DNA of 64,000 bases from the NCBI RefSeq assembly GCF_013340935.1, contig NZ_WHOS01000003.1, forward strand, positions 248,001 to 312,000, in the 5' to 3' direction. Under the pieces are notes generated by a model, which worked only from the letters and a program-made list of their open reading frames with translations, ran no database searches and had not been told where the DNA came from. Shown here one piece after another: positions 7,266-15,742 of the stretch. Each line of letters begins with the position of its first letter. The first letter of the stretch is position 1. This stretch comes from Azospirillum melinis. Its GTDB lineage: Bacteria > Pseudomonadota > Alphaproteobacteria > Azospirillales > Azospirillaceae. The position numbers and the translations under genes were made by a program.

Positions 7266-8963
7266 TTAGCGCGCCTTGGCGGTGGCCGGGGTTTGGCGGA
7301 AGGCGTCGTGCAGGTAGGGCGACAGCGACTGGCGCATGTTGCGCAGCCATTCATGGATGATGATCAGCGAACGGGAGGCGACCGGCGGGGTCATGCCCAG
7401 CTTCACCAGATCCTCGCGGGTCATCGTCGCCACCTGATCCAGCCGGTGGCCGGTCAGGCGCGCCCAGGCCGGGGCGGTGCAGGGCTGCATGGAGATGACC
7501 TGCAGGCCCTCGCGCTCCACCATCTCCGCCTTGCGGCGGGCATACTGGCTGTCCTCCAGCTGGGAGAACGGGCCGGAGAAGCCGTTTTCCACCAGGACGC
7601 GCTTGGCCTTCGGGGCGATGGTCGCCACCCGCTCCAGCGTCGTCATGCCGGTGGACAGCGAGGCGAGGTCGACGGTCACGGGGACCATGAAGGTCAGCCG
7701 TTCGCCTTCGCCGACGTAATAGTCGAAGCCCGACACCTCGGCCCAGTTGAAGAACCACTGCGAGATGTTGCCGCCGAAATCATACAGGCGGCCGCCGCGC
7801 TGCAATTCCGGCCCGATCAGGTCCCAGAACTCGTAGAAGCCGTCACCCGAGCCCATCATGTTCATGAAGTCCTGGGTGATGCGGCGGTGTTCGACCACGT
7901 CCGGGCCGAACAGGCGGGCGAGACGCTCGTTCACCTCGTACTCGACGACCTTCAGCTGCAGGCCTTCCAGCATGGCGGTCGCCATCAGGTGATGGGACAG
8001 CAGCGTCTTGCCGACGCCGCCGCGGTCATTGAGGACGAAGATCGTGCCCAGCATGCGATCGCCTTTCCAGTATGCGTTTGTTGAGTCGTCTTGGGTCATC
8101 GTGGCAGGCATCGGCGGGAATACAGGAGAGCCGGTGCCCCGCGCAACCGCCGCGGACGTCTGATGGGAAGCCGGCTGCGGTTCCGGCCTGGTCATTGCGG
8201 GTTCAGGAGGCGTTTCGTCCTCTCCGGTTCCGGTCTCGTCCTCTGCCGGCCGGTCTCCGGCAACGGCAGTCGCCGGTGCGAGCAGGTCCAGGGCAGGGGA
8301 GGCGGGTTGGGAAGGTTCCTCGACGGCCTTCGAGGCAGGTTCGCCCTCTTCAGGCGTGGGCGCTTGCGTCAGCGGTTCTTCCTCGACGGCGTTAGCCTGA
8401 GTATCCTCGCCATCAAGCCCGGTCGTCTCGGTCAGCAGTTCGACATCGGAGTCGGCAGCCTCCGTGACGGGCTCGACGACGGAGTCGCCCCCATCGTCCT
8501 TCTGGTCGCCCTTCTCGGGGCCGTCCTCATCCGGGCCACCCTCATCCGCATCTCCGGCCTCTTCCTTCAGGCCGGCGGACAGGGCTGCCTCATGGACGGC
8601 TGCCAGGGTCTCGGCAGGAAGGGCTGCGGCGCCATGGTCACCGGCGGCCTCGCCACGCCCTTCGTTTCCGACGAGGAAGAAGGCGGAGCGCAGGGTAACG
8701 GGCGAGATCGGCTGGTTGTCGCGGGCAGTCACCCCCAGCTTTGCCAGCAGATCGGAGATCTCGGCCCAGGACAGGCCGCGCTCGCGCATCAGCCCGATAT
8801 CGGCATAGCTTTCGCGCACCGCCTGCATGGCGCTGCGGTTGCCAGCCGGGCGATCGGCAAGGAGCCGTTCAAGTTCCGAGCGATCGATCGACACCGTATG
8901 GGATTCCGGCAAGATGAAATGGCGACGGGGAAGCGCCCGGATGTTGGATCGCAAGGAATCCAT
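7266..8963 (-). CDS. ParA/TraL-like NTPase with N-terminal DNA-binding-like domain and acidic linker
   Basis: About 565 residues in three parts. Residues 1-120 form a helical domain with a probable helix-turn-helix (RGLSWAEISDLLAKLGV then PISPVTLRSAF), like the small DNA-binding domains of plasmid TraK-type proteins. Residues 120-300 are a low-complexity Glu/Asp/Pro/Ala linker. From Met304 a P-loop NTPase begins with NDRGGVGKTLL (Lys319); the first lysine of the ParA deviant Walker A (KGGVGKT) is Arg here. A later stretch, MVPVTVDLASLSTGMTTLE, fits the ParA/TraL core. The start is uncertain: ATG 8963 has AGGGG almost touching it, and the frame is open to 9236. DNA tethering or partition is an inference. 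Confidence 0.65.
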   Translation of the reverse strand: MDSLRSNIRALPRRHFILPESHTVSIDRSELERLLADRPAGNRSAMQAVRESYADIGLMRERGLSWAEISDLLAKLGVTARDNQPISPVTLRSAFFLVGNEGRGEAAGDHGAAALPAETLAAVHEAALSAGLKEEAGDADEGGPDEDGPEKGDQKDDGGDSVVEPVTEAADSDVELLTETTGLDGEDTQANAVEEEPLTQAPTPEEGEPASKAVEEPSQPASPALDLLAPATAVAGDRPAEDETGTGEDETPPEPAMTRPEPQPASHQTSAAVARGTGSPVFPPMPATMTQDDSTNAYWKGDRMLGTIFVLNDRGGVGKTLLSHHLMATAMLEGLQLKVVEYEVNERLARLFGPDVVEHRRITQDFMNMMGSGDGFYEFWDLIGPELQRGGRLYDFGGNISQWFFNWAEVSGFDYYVGEGERLTFMVPVTVDLASLSTGMTTLERVATIAPKAKRVLVENGFSGPFSQLEDSQYARRKAEMVEREGLQVISMQPCTAPAWARLTGHRLDQVATMTREDLVKLGMTPPVASRSLIIIHEWLRNMRQSLSPYLHDAFRQTPATAKAR

Positions 8964-9227
8964 TCCCCTGGGGCCGAAAAAATAGTACAAGCGGCCATCA
9001 CGCGCAAACGGTTTCCAAACGACATCAACGGCGCTAAACAGTGTTGCCCGATCGGGACCCCATCCGTGACGCCGGGCAACTTCGCCGACGCTCCGGCAAA
9101 TGGCGCCATGACGTTGGCTTTTGGAACCGCCCGTCGGTTGCGCGGGTTGCCATAAGGGTGGACGCCGCCGTTTCCGGAAGGTTGGACGTCTGCATCGGGC
9201 TGGGCTTGGAACCGGGGTAGGGCCAGG

Positions 9228-10019
9228 ATGCCTCACGATTTTGGTTCGTCACGCGACCGGCGATCCGCACCCGTGCCGGGGGCGGGCATCGGCTTTCACG
9301 AGTTGCGGCAGGCGTGCGAAATCTCCGCATTGCGCGAGGATCTGGAGCGGCTGGCCCATGAGGCCGGCGCCCTGCGTGATGGCGTGGAGCAGGCTGTGGA
9401 GACGGTGCGCGACCGTTTTGCCGCACTGACCGCCGAGGAAATGGCCGACCCGATGGTGCTGGCGCCGTTGCTCCAACTGGCGGTCACAACCCTGCTGGAA
9501 ATTCGCGAACAGGCCCGGCAGTTGAACACCCAGACCGGCCCGCTGTCGGATGACGAGCGCCCGTCCTGGCTGGGAGCCGCCGACGCTCCCCGCCTGCGAC
9601 AGCCTGCCGCGATTGCCCAGGGTGTGTCGGCCGATGAAGGCATGTCCGATGGCTGGGGCGGCGACGATGCGCTGGAGCGGAGCGACGAACCGCTTCAGGC
9701 CGACAGCGCGCCGCCACCTTCGACCCACTTGCCGGCCCGACTGTCCCAGCCGGCTCTGGCCCTGCCGGCTTCGCAAGCTTCTCCCTCTCCCGGCCCCCTG
9801 GCACCGGCCCTGTCGCAGGTTGCGGCGGTAAATCCATCCAGCCCAGCCTCTCGGTCATCGGCTTCGGCAGCCCGAACCGGCGAAGGGCAGGCGTCATGGC
9901 TTGCCAGCGAACCGGCGCCACCACCGCCGCCATCCCGCGCGGCGACGGTACGGGCCACCGCCAGCGCTGGACCAAGACCCAAGGGTGGAATCGACTGGCT
10001 GGGGCCGGCCGGACGCTGA
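9228..10019 (+). CDS. Hypothetical protein, helical N-terminus with disordered Pro/Ser-rich tail
   Basis: 263 residues. Residues 25-105 look alpha-helical (ELRQACEISALREDLERLAHE, VLAPLLQLAVTTLLEIREQARQL). The remainder is Ala/Pro/Ser-rich and probably disordered, ending GGIDWLGPAGR. The ATG at 9228 follows GTAGGGCCAGG. It is divergent from the ParA-like gene; the 264-base gap between them is relatively AT-rich around 8980-9050 and presumably holds both promoters. No family recognised; codon use and frame integrity support a real gene. Confidence 0.65.
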   Translation: MPHDFGSSRDRRSAPVPGAGIGFHELRQACEISALREDLERLAHEAGALRDGVEQAVETVRDRFAALTAEEMADPMVLAPLLQLAVTTLLEIREQARQLNTQTGPLSDDERPSWLGAADAPRLRQPAAIAQGVSADEGMSDGWGGDDALERSDEPLQADSAPPPSTHLPARLSQPALALPASQASPSPGPLAPALSQVAAVNPSSPASRSSASAARTGEGQASWLASEPAPPPPPSRAATVRATASAGPRPKGGIDWLGPAGR

Positions 10020-10231
10020 CGTCAGCAAAAACAGGATGTGGTGGACAGGCGTCGGAAGGGCTGCGACTCGCGGCTCTCGCACCCTTCTGCGGCCGACGCA
10101 GAAGGTCAGATTCTGAACGATTGAGCTTGCAAATTCGGGGAGGTTCTAGTACAAACGGCGTATCGGTAAATGAAATTTTACCAAGATTCGCCGCATACCG
10201 CGCAACAGTTGCAACGTCCGAGGTCGGTCGC

Positions 10232-10660
10232 ATGCTCCGGATCGACGCCATCGCCAAGCAGCATCTGCCCCATCGCACCCGTACGCTAGGGCAGCCGTTG
10301 CGCGTCATTCTGGTGGAGCATGACCCCGGCATCTCCGACGCCCTGTCGGTGGTGATGGCGGATCTGGGGCACACCGTCTGCGGCATTGCCCGGACAGAGT
10401 GTGAGGCGGTCGATCTGGCGCTGCGTGAACGTCCGGATCTGGCAATGACCGATGCACATCTCGGCGGCGGAGACGGCATCGCGGTGGCGCGCCGGCTGAA
10501 TCTGGACCACGGACTGCGTTCCATCTTCCTGTCGGGCAACAGCGACCATGGCACCATGGCGCGCATCACCGAAACCTATCCGCTGGGTGTGGTGCACAGG
10601 CCCTTTTCTCATGCACAGCTGAAGATCGCCCTGGATCTGGCGGCGCGGCGCCTGCGCTGA
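10232..10660 (+). CDS. Single-domain response regulator (CheY-like receiver) with Lys-to-Arg change
   Basis: 142 residues covering one receiver domain and no output domain. The acidic pocket is VEHDPG, the phosphoacceptor is the Asp in LAMTDAHL, and the switch Ser is in FLSGN. The conserved lysine of the usual K-P-F motif is replaced by arginine (VVHRPF), which in the family may weaken or alter phosphorylation-dependent switching. The ATG at 10232 follows CGAGGTCGG. It lies alone between a hypothetical gene and ssb, with its own terminator; the cognate kinase is not in this window. Confidence 0.8.
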   Translation: MLRIDAIAKQHLPHRTRTLGQPLRVILVEHDPGISDALSVVMADLGHTVCGIARTECEAVDLALRERPDLAMTDAHLGGGDGIAVARRLNLDHGLRSIFLSGNSDHGTMARITETYPLGVVHRPFSHAQLKIALDLAARRLR

Positions 10661-10691
10661 TCCCGGTGCCGATTGACGGGTTTCCAGCACT

Positions 10692-10711
10692 AAGCCGAAG
10701 GATTCGGTTTT
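10692..10711 (+). terminator. Intrinsic terminator of the response regulator gene
   Basis: AAGCCGAA pairs with TTCGGTTT across a GGA loop, followed by T and then C-rich sequence, 31 bases after the stop. The stem is 8 pairs including one G-U. Confidence 0.6.
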
Positions 10712-10980
10712 CCCGCGCCTGTTCCTCTGCTATATTTGTTCATGGAGTGTTCTGGTTCGGAGCGGCAGGGCGAGTGCGCCGGTCCGAACATCGCCGGAGC
10801 ATTTCCGACGGCGGTTGACCGGCGTCGGTCCCTCGTGCTTCGTTGCGCGGGACCGGGGGGATGGTCGCCATTGAACAGCCGGCCCTGCGAATGGGAACCC
10901 TCGGCATCTGGGTGCCTCCGCCGGGCATCCTGACGGGTCGGCATGGATGCTGGGACACTCGCGCTTAGGAGCAACGAGCG
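10712..10980 (+). other. Upstream region of ssb, no gene seen
   Basis: This 269-base stretch (about 320 bases from the previous stop to ssb) has no supported gene. It holds a TATATTTG at 10731-10738, which could be part of a promoter, and TAGGAG at 10966-10971, the ssb ribosome-binding site. I looked for the alphaproteobacterial LexA box (two GTTC separated by 7 bases) and did not find it; the GTTC pairs present have the wrong spacing. Confidence 0.4.
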
Positions 10981-11478
10981 ATGAATGTTTGGACGTTTAC
11001 GGGACGCCTGGGCGCGGACGGCGAATTGCGCACGACCCAGAGCGGCGAGAAGGTGCTGGGTTTCCGCGTCGCCAACGATGTCGGCTTTGGCGAACGCAAG
11101 ACGACTCAATGGGTCGATTGCTCGATCTGGGGTCGCCGCGCCGAGTCGCTCGCTCAGCACCTGACCAAGGGCAAGAGCGTCGTCGTTTCGGGCGAAGTGA
11201 CCCTGCGCGAGTATGAGAAGCGTGACGGCACCCGCGGCGCCGGCCTGTCGGTGCGCGTGGCCGAAATCGACTTCACCGGCGGCGCCCGTGAAGAGGGTGG
11301 CGGCGGCAGCTTCGGCGGCGGCGGTGGCGGCTACGAATCGCGTGGCGGCGGAAGCGGCGGCTATGGCGGCGGCAGCGGTGGTGGCGGCAACTACGGCGGC
11401 GGCTCTTCGGGCGGCAACCGTGGCGGCGGTGGCGCTCCGCCCCGTCACGAGGACCTCGACGACGAGATCCCGTTCTGA
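10981..11478 (+). CDS. ssb: Single-stranded DNA-binding protein
   Basis: 165 residues. An OB-fold domain covers residues 1 to about 105 (start MNVWTFTGRLGAD, core QWVDCSIWGRRAESLAQHL). A glycine-rich linker of about 45 residues with Tyr, Ser and Asn follows, then the acidic tip DLDDEIPF that recruits replication and repair partners. Functions as a homotetramer coating ssDNA. The ATG at 10981 follows TAGGAG. A strong terminator follows. The long Gly linker is common in alphaproteobacterial SSBs. Confidence 0.96.
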   Translation: MNVWTFTGRLGADGELRTTQSGEKVLGFRVANDVGFGERKTTQWVDCSIWGRRAESLAQHLTKGKSVVVSGEVTLREYEKRDGTRGAGLSVRVAEIDFTGGAREEGGGGSFGGGGGGYESRGGGSGGYGGGSGGGGNYGGGSSGGNRGGGGAPPRHEDLDDEIPF

Positions 11479-11504
11479 CGCGAATCACCGAAGCGGTAAG
11501 TTCC

Positions 11505-11541
11505 ATCGGCCGGATGCCAGTCATCCGGCCGATTTCTTTTT
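11505..11541 (+). terminator. Intrinsic terminator of ssb
   Basis: ATCGGCCGGATG and CATCCGGCCGAT are perfect 12-base complements around a 5-base loop, followed by TTCTTTTT. It is the strongest intrinsic terminator in the window. Confidence 0.93.
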
Positions 11542-11555
11542 CGGCGTCCGATAGG

Positions 11556-12458
11556 TCAGCCTGCCAGCATCGCGCGCAGGCGCGGAGCCATATGGTCCAG
11601 AAAGGCCCGGACACGGCGTGGCGCACGGTCGCGACCGGTATAGACGGCGTGGATTTCCTCGGTATCGACCAGCGTGTCGTCCAGCACTGCGACCAGCCGC
11701 CCCTCACGCAAATCGTCGCGGACGTGGTATTCGGCCAGCCGCGCCAGCCCCAGTCCCAGCAGCGCCATATGGCGAACCGTCTCGCCATTGTTGGCCAGGA
11801 TGCGGGTCGGCACCTCGCGGTCCACCAGCCGTCCGCCGGACTTCAGCGGCCAGACCGCGGCGGCACGACGGAAATTGAAGCCCAGACAGTCATGGGCCTC
11901 CAGATCCGCGGCAGTCATCGGAACGCCTTTGCGGTCCAGATAAGCGGGGGAGGCGACGATTCTCCGCCGGACGACGCCCAGCCGCTGGGCCAGCAGCGCC
12001 GAATCGCTCAAGGGCCCGGCGCGGAAGGCGACATCGACACGGGCTGCATAGAGGTCTACCACCTCGTCGGTCATCGTCACGTCCATCGTGATGCCGGGAT
12101 GGTCACGTAGAAATTCAGGCAGCAGCGGCAGCAGGCAATGCTGACCGAACGGCACCGAGGCGTTGGCCCGGATCAGGCCGGTCGGCGCGCGGGCGCCGCC
12201 GGCGATCTCCGCGTCCAGCGCGTCCAACTCTCCCAGCAGCGCCTGTGCCCGTTCCCGATACAGTTCTCCCTCGGCGGTCAGGCGCAGTTTCCTGGTGGAG
12301 CGTTCGACCAACCGCACACCCAGCCGTTCCTCCAGCCGACCGACCAGCTTCGCTGTGGACGACGGTGTCATGCCGACATCGCGCCCGGCGGCGCTGAAGC
12401 TGCCCTGGGCAGCAACCCGCAGGAAAACCCGCATTTCCCAGGCACGCGGATCGCTCAT
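11556..12458 (-). CDS. LysR-family transcriptional regulator
   Basis: 300 residues. A winged helix-turn-helix is at the N-terminus (WEMRVFLRVAAQGSFSAAGRDVGMTPSS to about residue 60) and a periplasmic-binding-like effector domain follows from about 90. It most resembles the CrgA/DmlR-type subgroup. It is divergent from an MFS exporter gene with a 115-base gap containing a good LysR box, so it likely controls that exporter and itself. ATG 12458 is preceded by GGATGGAG. Confidence 0.9.
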   Translation of the reverse strand: MSDPRAWEMRVFLRVAAQGSFSAAGRDVGMTPSSTAKLVGRLEERLGVRLVERSTRKLRLTAEGELYRERAQALLGELDALDAEIAGGARAPTGLIRANASVPFGQHCLLPLLPEFLRDHPGITMDVTMTDEVVDLYAARVDVAFRAGPLSDSALLAQRLGVVRRRIVASPAYLDRKGVPMTAADLEAHDCLGFNFRRAAAVWPLKSGGRLVDREVPTRILANNGETVRHMALLGLGLARLAEYHVRDDLREGRLVAVLDDTLVDTEEIHAVYTGRDRAPRRVRAFLDHMAPRLRAMLAG

Positions 12459-12479
12459 TCCGGCATCTCCATCCTTACC

Positions 12480-12496
12480 TTGTCCTTGAATGACAA
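12480..12496. promoter_or_regulatory. Candidate LysR-type operator between the divergent regulator and exporter genes
   Basis: TTGTC and GACAA form a perfect inverted repeat around 7 bases (TTGTCCTTGAATGACAA), matching the LysR T-N11-A rule at two registers. It lies 22 bases upstream of the regulator start and 78 bases upstream of the exporter start. Confidence 0.55.
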
Positions 12497-12573
12497 AATC
12501 ATGCGAACTGGGCTGGTATTCCCGTTCCTGACCTTATGGCGCACATCGTCTCCCCAGCACAGTCCTTCTTGGA

Positions 12574-13782
12574 ATGGAGACTTTGGAAATGCCACTTGCA
12601 CTGCTGGCGCTGGCGATCAGCGCCTATGCGATCGGGACGACGGAGTTTGTGATTGTCGGCCTGCTCCCAACCGTGGCGAGCGATCTGGACGTCAGCCTGC
12701 CGCTGGCCGGCATGGTGGTCAGCGTCTATGCGCTGGGCGTCACATTCGGCGCGCCGATTCTGACCGCGCTGACCGGCCGGGTTCCGCGCAAGCCGTTGCT
12801 GCTCGGATTGATGGGCGTGTTCGTCGCCGGCAACCTGCTGGCCGGCATCAGCCCCAATTACGAAACGCTGCTGGTGGCGCGGGTGCTGAGCGCCTTCGCC
12901 CATGGCGTCTTCTTCTCGGTCGGTTCGACCATCGCCGCCGATCTGGTGCCGGAGGACCGGCGCGCCTCGGCCATCGCCATGATGTTCTCCGGCCTAACCA
13001 TCGCCATCGTCACCGGCGTGCCGCTGGGCACCTGGATCGGTCAGACCTTCGGCTGGCGCGCCACCTTCCTGGCGGTGTCGGCGCTTGGCGTCATCGGCGG
13101 GCTGGGTGTCGCAGCGTTGGTGCCGGCACGGCTCAGCCAACCGCCGGCCGCCGGTCTGGGCACGCAACTGGGTGTATTGGCGAAGCCGCGGCTTCTGCTG
13201 GCCTTCGCCATCACCGCACTCGGTTATGGCGGCACCTTCGTCGCCTTCACCTTCCTGGCGCCCATCCTTGAGACGATCACCGGGTTTTCGAACTCGACCG
13301 TCAGCCTCGTCCTGGTTCTGTACGGTGCCGCCATCGCGGTCGGCAATGTCGTCGGCGGCCGGCTTGCCAACCGCCGGCCGGTTCGGGCGCTGGCCTGGCT
13401 GTTCGCCTTGCAGGCGCTGGTTCTGATCGTCTTCACCTTCACCGCAGACGCCAAGGTTCCGGCGCTGGTCACGCTGGCCGGCATGGGAGCGCTGGCCTTC
13501 GCCAATGTCCCAGGCCTTCAGCTTTATGTCGTCCAATTGGCGCAGCGTCATGCGCCGGAAGCGGTCGATGTGGCGTCAGCGCTGAACATCGCTGCCTTCA
13601 ACCTGGGAATCGCGGCTGGCGCCTTCTTCGGCGGGCAGGTTGTTTCCTCCCCACTCGGTCTCGGCGCCACGCCGTGGGTCGGTGGCCTGTTCGTTCTGGG
13701 CGGTCTCGTCCTGACGCTGGCGAGCGGTGCGCTCGACAGGCGGGAGACCGACCGCCGGACGACTGTTCCGGCGGCCTGCTGA
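12574..13782 (+). CDS. MFS transporter, DHA1 family (AraJ/YdhP-like efflux)
   Basis: 402 residues with about 12 membrane segments. The opening PLALLALAISAYAIGTTEFVIVGLLP and the cytoplasmic loop after TM2 (GAPILTALTGRVPRK) are typical of the drug/sugar efflux DHA1 group. Inner-membrane proton-coupled exporter; substrate unknown. ATG 12574 and ATG 12589 are both possible; the second has GGAG 8 bases upstream and begins directly at the first helix. The divergent LysR gene and its box suggest effector-induced expression. Confidence 0.88.
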   Translation: METLEMPLALLALAISAYAIGTTEFVIVGLLPTVASDLDVSLPLAGMVVSVYALGVTFGAPILTALTGRVPRKPLLLGLMGVFVAGNLLAGISPNYETLLVARVLSAFAHGVFFSVGSTIAADLVPEDRRASAIAMMFSGLTIAIVTGVPLGTWIGQTFGWRATFLAVSALGVIGGLGVAALVPARLSQPPAAGLGTQLGVLAKPRLLLAFAITALGYGGTFVAFTFLAPILETITGFSNSTVSLVLVLYGAAIAVGNVVGGRLANRRPVRALAWLFALQALVLIVFTFTADAKVPALVTLAGMGALAFANVPGLQLYVVQLAQRHAPEAVDVASALNIAAFNLGIAAGAFFGGQVVSSPLGLGATPWVGGLFVLGGLVLTLASGALDRRETDRRTTVPAAC

Positions 13783-13791
13783 ACCGGCCTG

Positions 13792-14556
13792 TCAAACCGG
13801 GTCCGCCTCCAGCGTCAGCGTGTCGAGCAGGAAGCTGCCGTCTTCGGTGATGTCGAAATGGGTGCGGACCTCCGCCGCCGCACTGCGCTGGAGCGAGCGG
13901 ATGGCCTGGGCGTGGAGGTCCGGGGTGCGGGTGCGGGCGGTCCACACCGGGAACTCCATACGCAGGCGACGCGGCGTCAGGGACCGGACAGCGAAGCCCG
14001 CCCGTGCCAATGCCGACACCCAGTCAGCCGCCGTATAATTGCGGACATGCGAGGGGTCGCGCAGCACCTCGACCACCTGCAGGTGGGTGTCCAGCACGGC
14101 GGCGGCCGGTGCGATGCAGTCGATGAAGACCGCAATCCCGCTTGGTGCCAGCACCCGCCGCGCCTCCCGCAGTCCGGCCTCGAAATCACGCCAATGATGG
14201 GCGGTGAAACGGCAGAGCACGACGTCGAACCGGCCATCCTCGAAGGGCAGCCGTTCGGCCGGCGCCTGCCGGGTGGCGATGTTGGACAGGCCGCGTTCCG
14301 CGGCGGTGCGGGCGACCACCTCCAGCATCTCCGGCGTCAGGTCGACGGCCACGACCTCCGCCACATGGGGAGCGGCGCGGTAGCTGACATGACCGCCGCC
14401 GCAGCCCAGATCCAAAACCCGTGCGCTCGACCGGCCACGCAGGACCAGCTCGATCTGGTCCAGGTCGGCACCGCCGGCATGGACGGCACTGGACACATAG
14501 GCATCGGCGCGCGGGCCGTAATTCTCGGCGACGACGCCATGGTGATTCCGGGTCAT
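13792..14556 (-). CDS. Class I SAM-dependent methyltransferase (UbiE/Methyltransf_11 type)
   Basis: 254 residues. Motif I is VLDLGCGGG at 47-55, the acidic motif II is VVAVDLTPEML, and motif IV region is FDVVLCRFTAHHW. This resembles small-molecule methyltransferases of the UbiE/YcgJ group; the substrate is unknown. ATG 14556 is preceded by AAGGAAG. It is convergent with the MFS gene (9-base gap) and divergent from an XRE/MmyB-type regulator, the most likely controller. Confidence 0.85.
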   Translation of the reverse strand: MTRNHHGVVAENYGPRADAYVSSAVHAGGADLDQIELVLRGRSSARVLDLGCGGGHVSYRAAPHVAEVVAVDLTPEMLEVVARTAAERGLSNIATRQAPAERLPFEDGRFDVVLCRFTAHHWRDFEAGLREARRVLAPSGIAVFIDCIAPAAAVLDTHLQVVEVLRDPSHVRNYTAADWVSALARAGFAVRSLTPRRLRMEFPVWTARTRTPDLHAQAIRSLQRSAAAEVRTHFDITEDGSFLLDTLTLEADPV

Positions 14557-14607
14557 GGAGGGCTTCCTTGCAGTTGGCTGGCTGATGTGGCGAGCGTCGC
14601 GCCATTC

Positions 14608-14644
14608 GTAACCGGGTACAAGGCAGGTGGTTATCCTGGTATAA
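14608..14644. promoter_or_regulatory. Two candidate operators in the methyltransferase/regulator divergent gap
   Basis: GTAACCGGGTAC at 14608-14619 matches its own reverse complement at 10 of 12 positions, and TTATCCTGGTATAA at 14631-14644 has TTAT/ATAA arms. The second lies 11 bases before the regulator start. These are plausible autoregulatory sites for the XRE protein but unproven. Confidence 0.35.
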
Positions 14645-14655
14645 GCACTGCCACG

Positions 14656-15507
14656 ATGATCCGCACACCCGCTTCCACCGGTCAGGTCCCCGTCGATCCA
14701 ACGGCCGACCGCCGCCGCCAGCTTGCCTCCTTTCTGCGGCGCCACCGCGAACGGATCGCTCCGGCAGAGGCCGGTGTTCGAACCGGTTCCACCCGCCGGA
14801 GAACGCCCGGCCTGAGGCGGGAGGAACTGGCGCAGCTCTGTGGCATCAGTCCAACCTGGTACACCTGGCTGGAGCAGGGCCGCGACGTTTCGGTTTCTCC
14901 CGCGGCACTGGCGCGCCTGTCGAATGCGCTGCACCTGACCCCGGCTGAACGGGCCTATCTGTTCGAACTGACCCGCAAGCGCGACCCGGACATGCCGGCA
15001 GCGGGGCAGGCGGACAGTCCCCCGCCGTCGCTGCTTGCGGCGCTGACGGCGATGACCGCGCCAGCCTATCTCCTCGACCGCTGCTGGAGCGCCGTCGGCT
15101 GGAATCCCCGGGCGGAGCGGCTTTTTTCCGGTTGGCTGGCTGGCACCGAAACCAATCTGCTGCGCTATGTCTTCCTCGACCCGTCGGCCCGCGATTTCAT
15201 CCAGGATTGGGAGAATCGTGGCCGCCGGCTGCTGGCGGAGTTTCGTGCCGAAACGGCCCGGCACCCGGACGACCCGACGCTTCGGCAATTGGTCGACGAA
15301 CTGCGGCAGGCCAGCCCGCTGTTCGCCCGGTTGTGGGAGGACCAGAGTGTTCTGGAGCGCGAAGGCGGCCTGCGCCGATTCAATCATCCGCTGGATGGCG
15401 CCCTGATGTTGGAGCAGGTGACCCTGCGTCCGGGTGACCGATCCGCTTTCACCTTGGTCATGCTGGTCGAGCCTTCCGCGAACGAGGTCGCGGAGCTCCA
15501 AGAGTAA
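14656..15507 (+). CDS. XRE-family regulator with MmyB-like ligand-binding domain
   Basis: 283 residues. The helix-turn-helix spans about 20-100 and contains the subgroup signature RRTPGLRREELAQLCGISPTWYTWLEQGR. The C-terminal half (about 115-275) is the MmyB/MLTR ligand-binding domain (LLDRCWSAVGWNPRAERLF, then the FNHPLDGALMLE segment). In this family the C-terminal domain has been reported to bind fatty-acid-like ligands. ATG 14656 chosen by homology of the N-terminus; the open frame upstream is a shadow of the methyltransferase gene. Divergent neighbour is the probable target. Confidence 0.87.
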   Translation: MIRTPASTGQVPVDPTADRRRQLASFLRRHRERIAPAEAGVRTGSTRRRTPGLRREELAQLCGISPTWYTWLEQGRDVSVSPAALARLSNALHLTPAERAYLFELTRKRDPDMPAAGQADSPPPSLLAALTAMTAPAYLLDRCWSAVGWNPRAERLFSGWLAGTETNLLRYVFLDPSARDFIQDWENRGRRLLAEFRAETARHPDDPTLRQLVDELRQASPLFARLWEDQSVLEREGGLRRFNHPLDGALMLEQVTLRPGDRSAFTLVMLVEPSANEVAELQE

Positions 15508-15742
15508 GGCTGCCGATCCGACTGCCCTTCGCCGTTTGGCACCTGATCATTGGCAGTCAGAGAACACGGTTCGTAATTTTCTGCCGCAAGCCGTTGCAGA
15601 AAAATGCAATTGCGTGTTTTTCATACCCTGAGGTTGTGCTACTCTGAGGCTGTTTTCGTTCAGCTTGAGCGATTTTAAAAGCGTCATACGAATAACACGC
15701 GTCGAGCTGAAAACGAACGCAACAAAAATCAGGGGAAGGCCT

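Noticed and set aside
10661-10980. Possible LexA box upstream of ssb
   Set aside because: GTTC half sites occur, but with spacings of 13 or 2 bases rather than 7, so they do not fit the alphaproteobacterial box; none was found before uvrA either.
11287-11450. GGC-rich repeats in ssb that look like a repeat array
   Set aside because: They encode the glycine-rich linker of SSB and vary in length, so they are coding low complexity, not CRISPR or a satellite.
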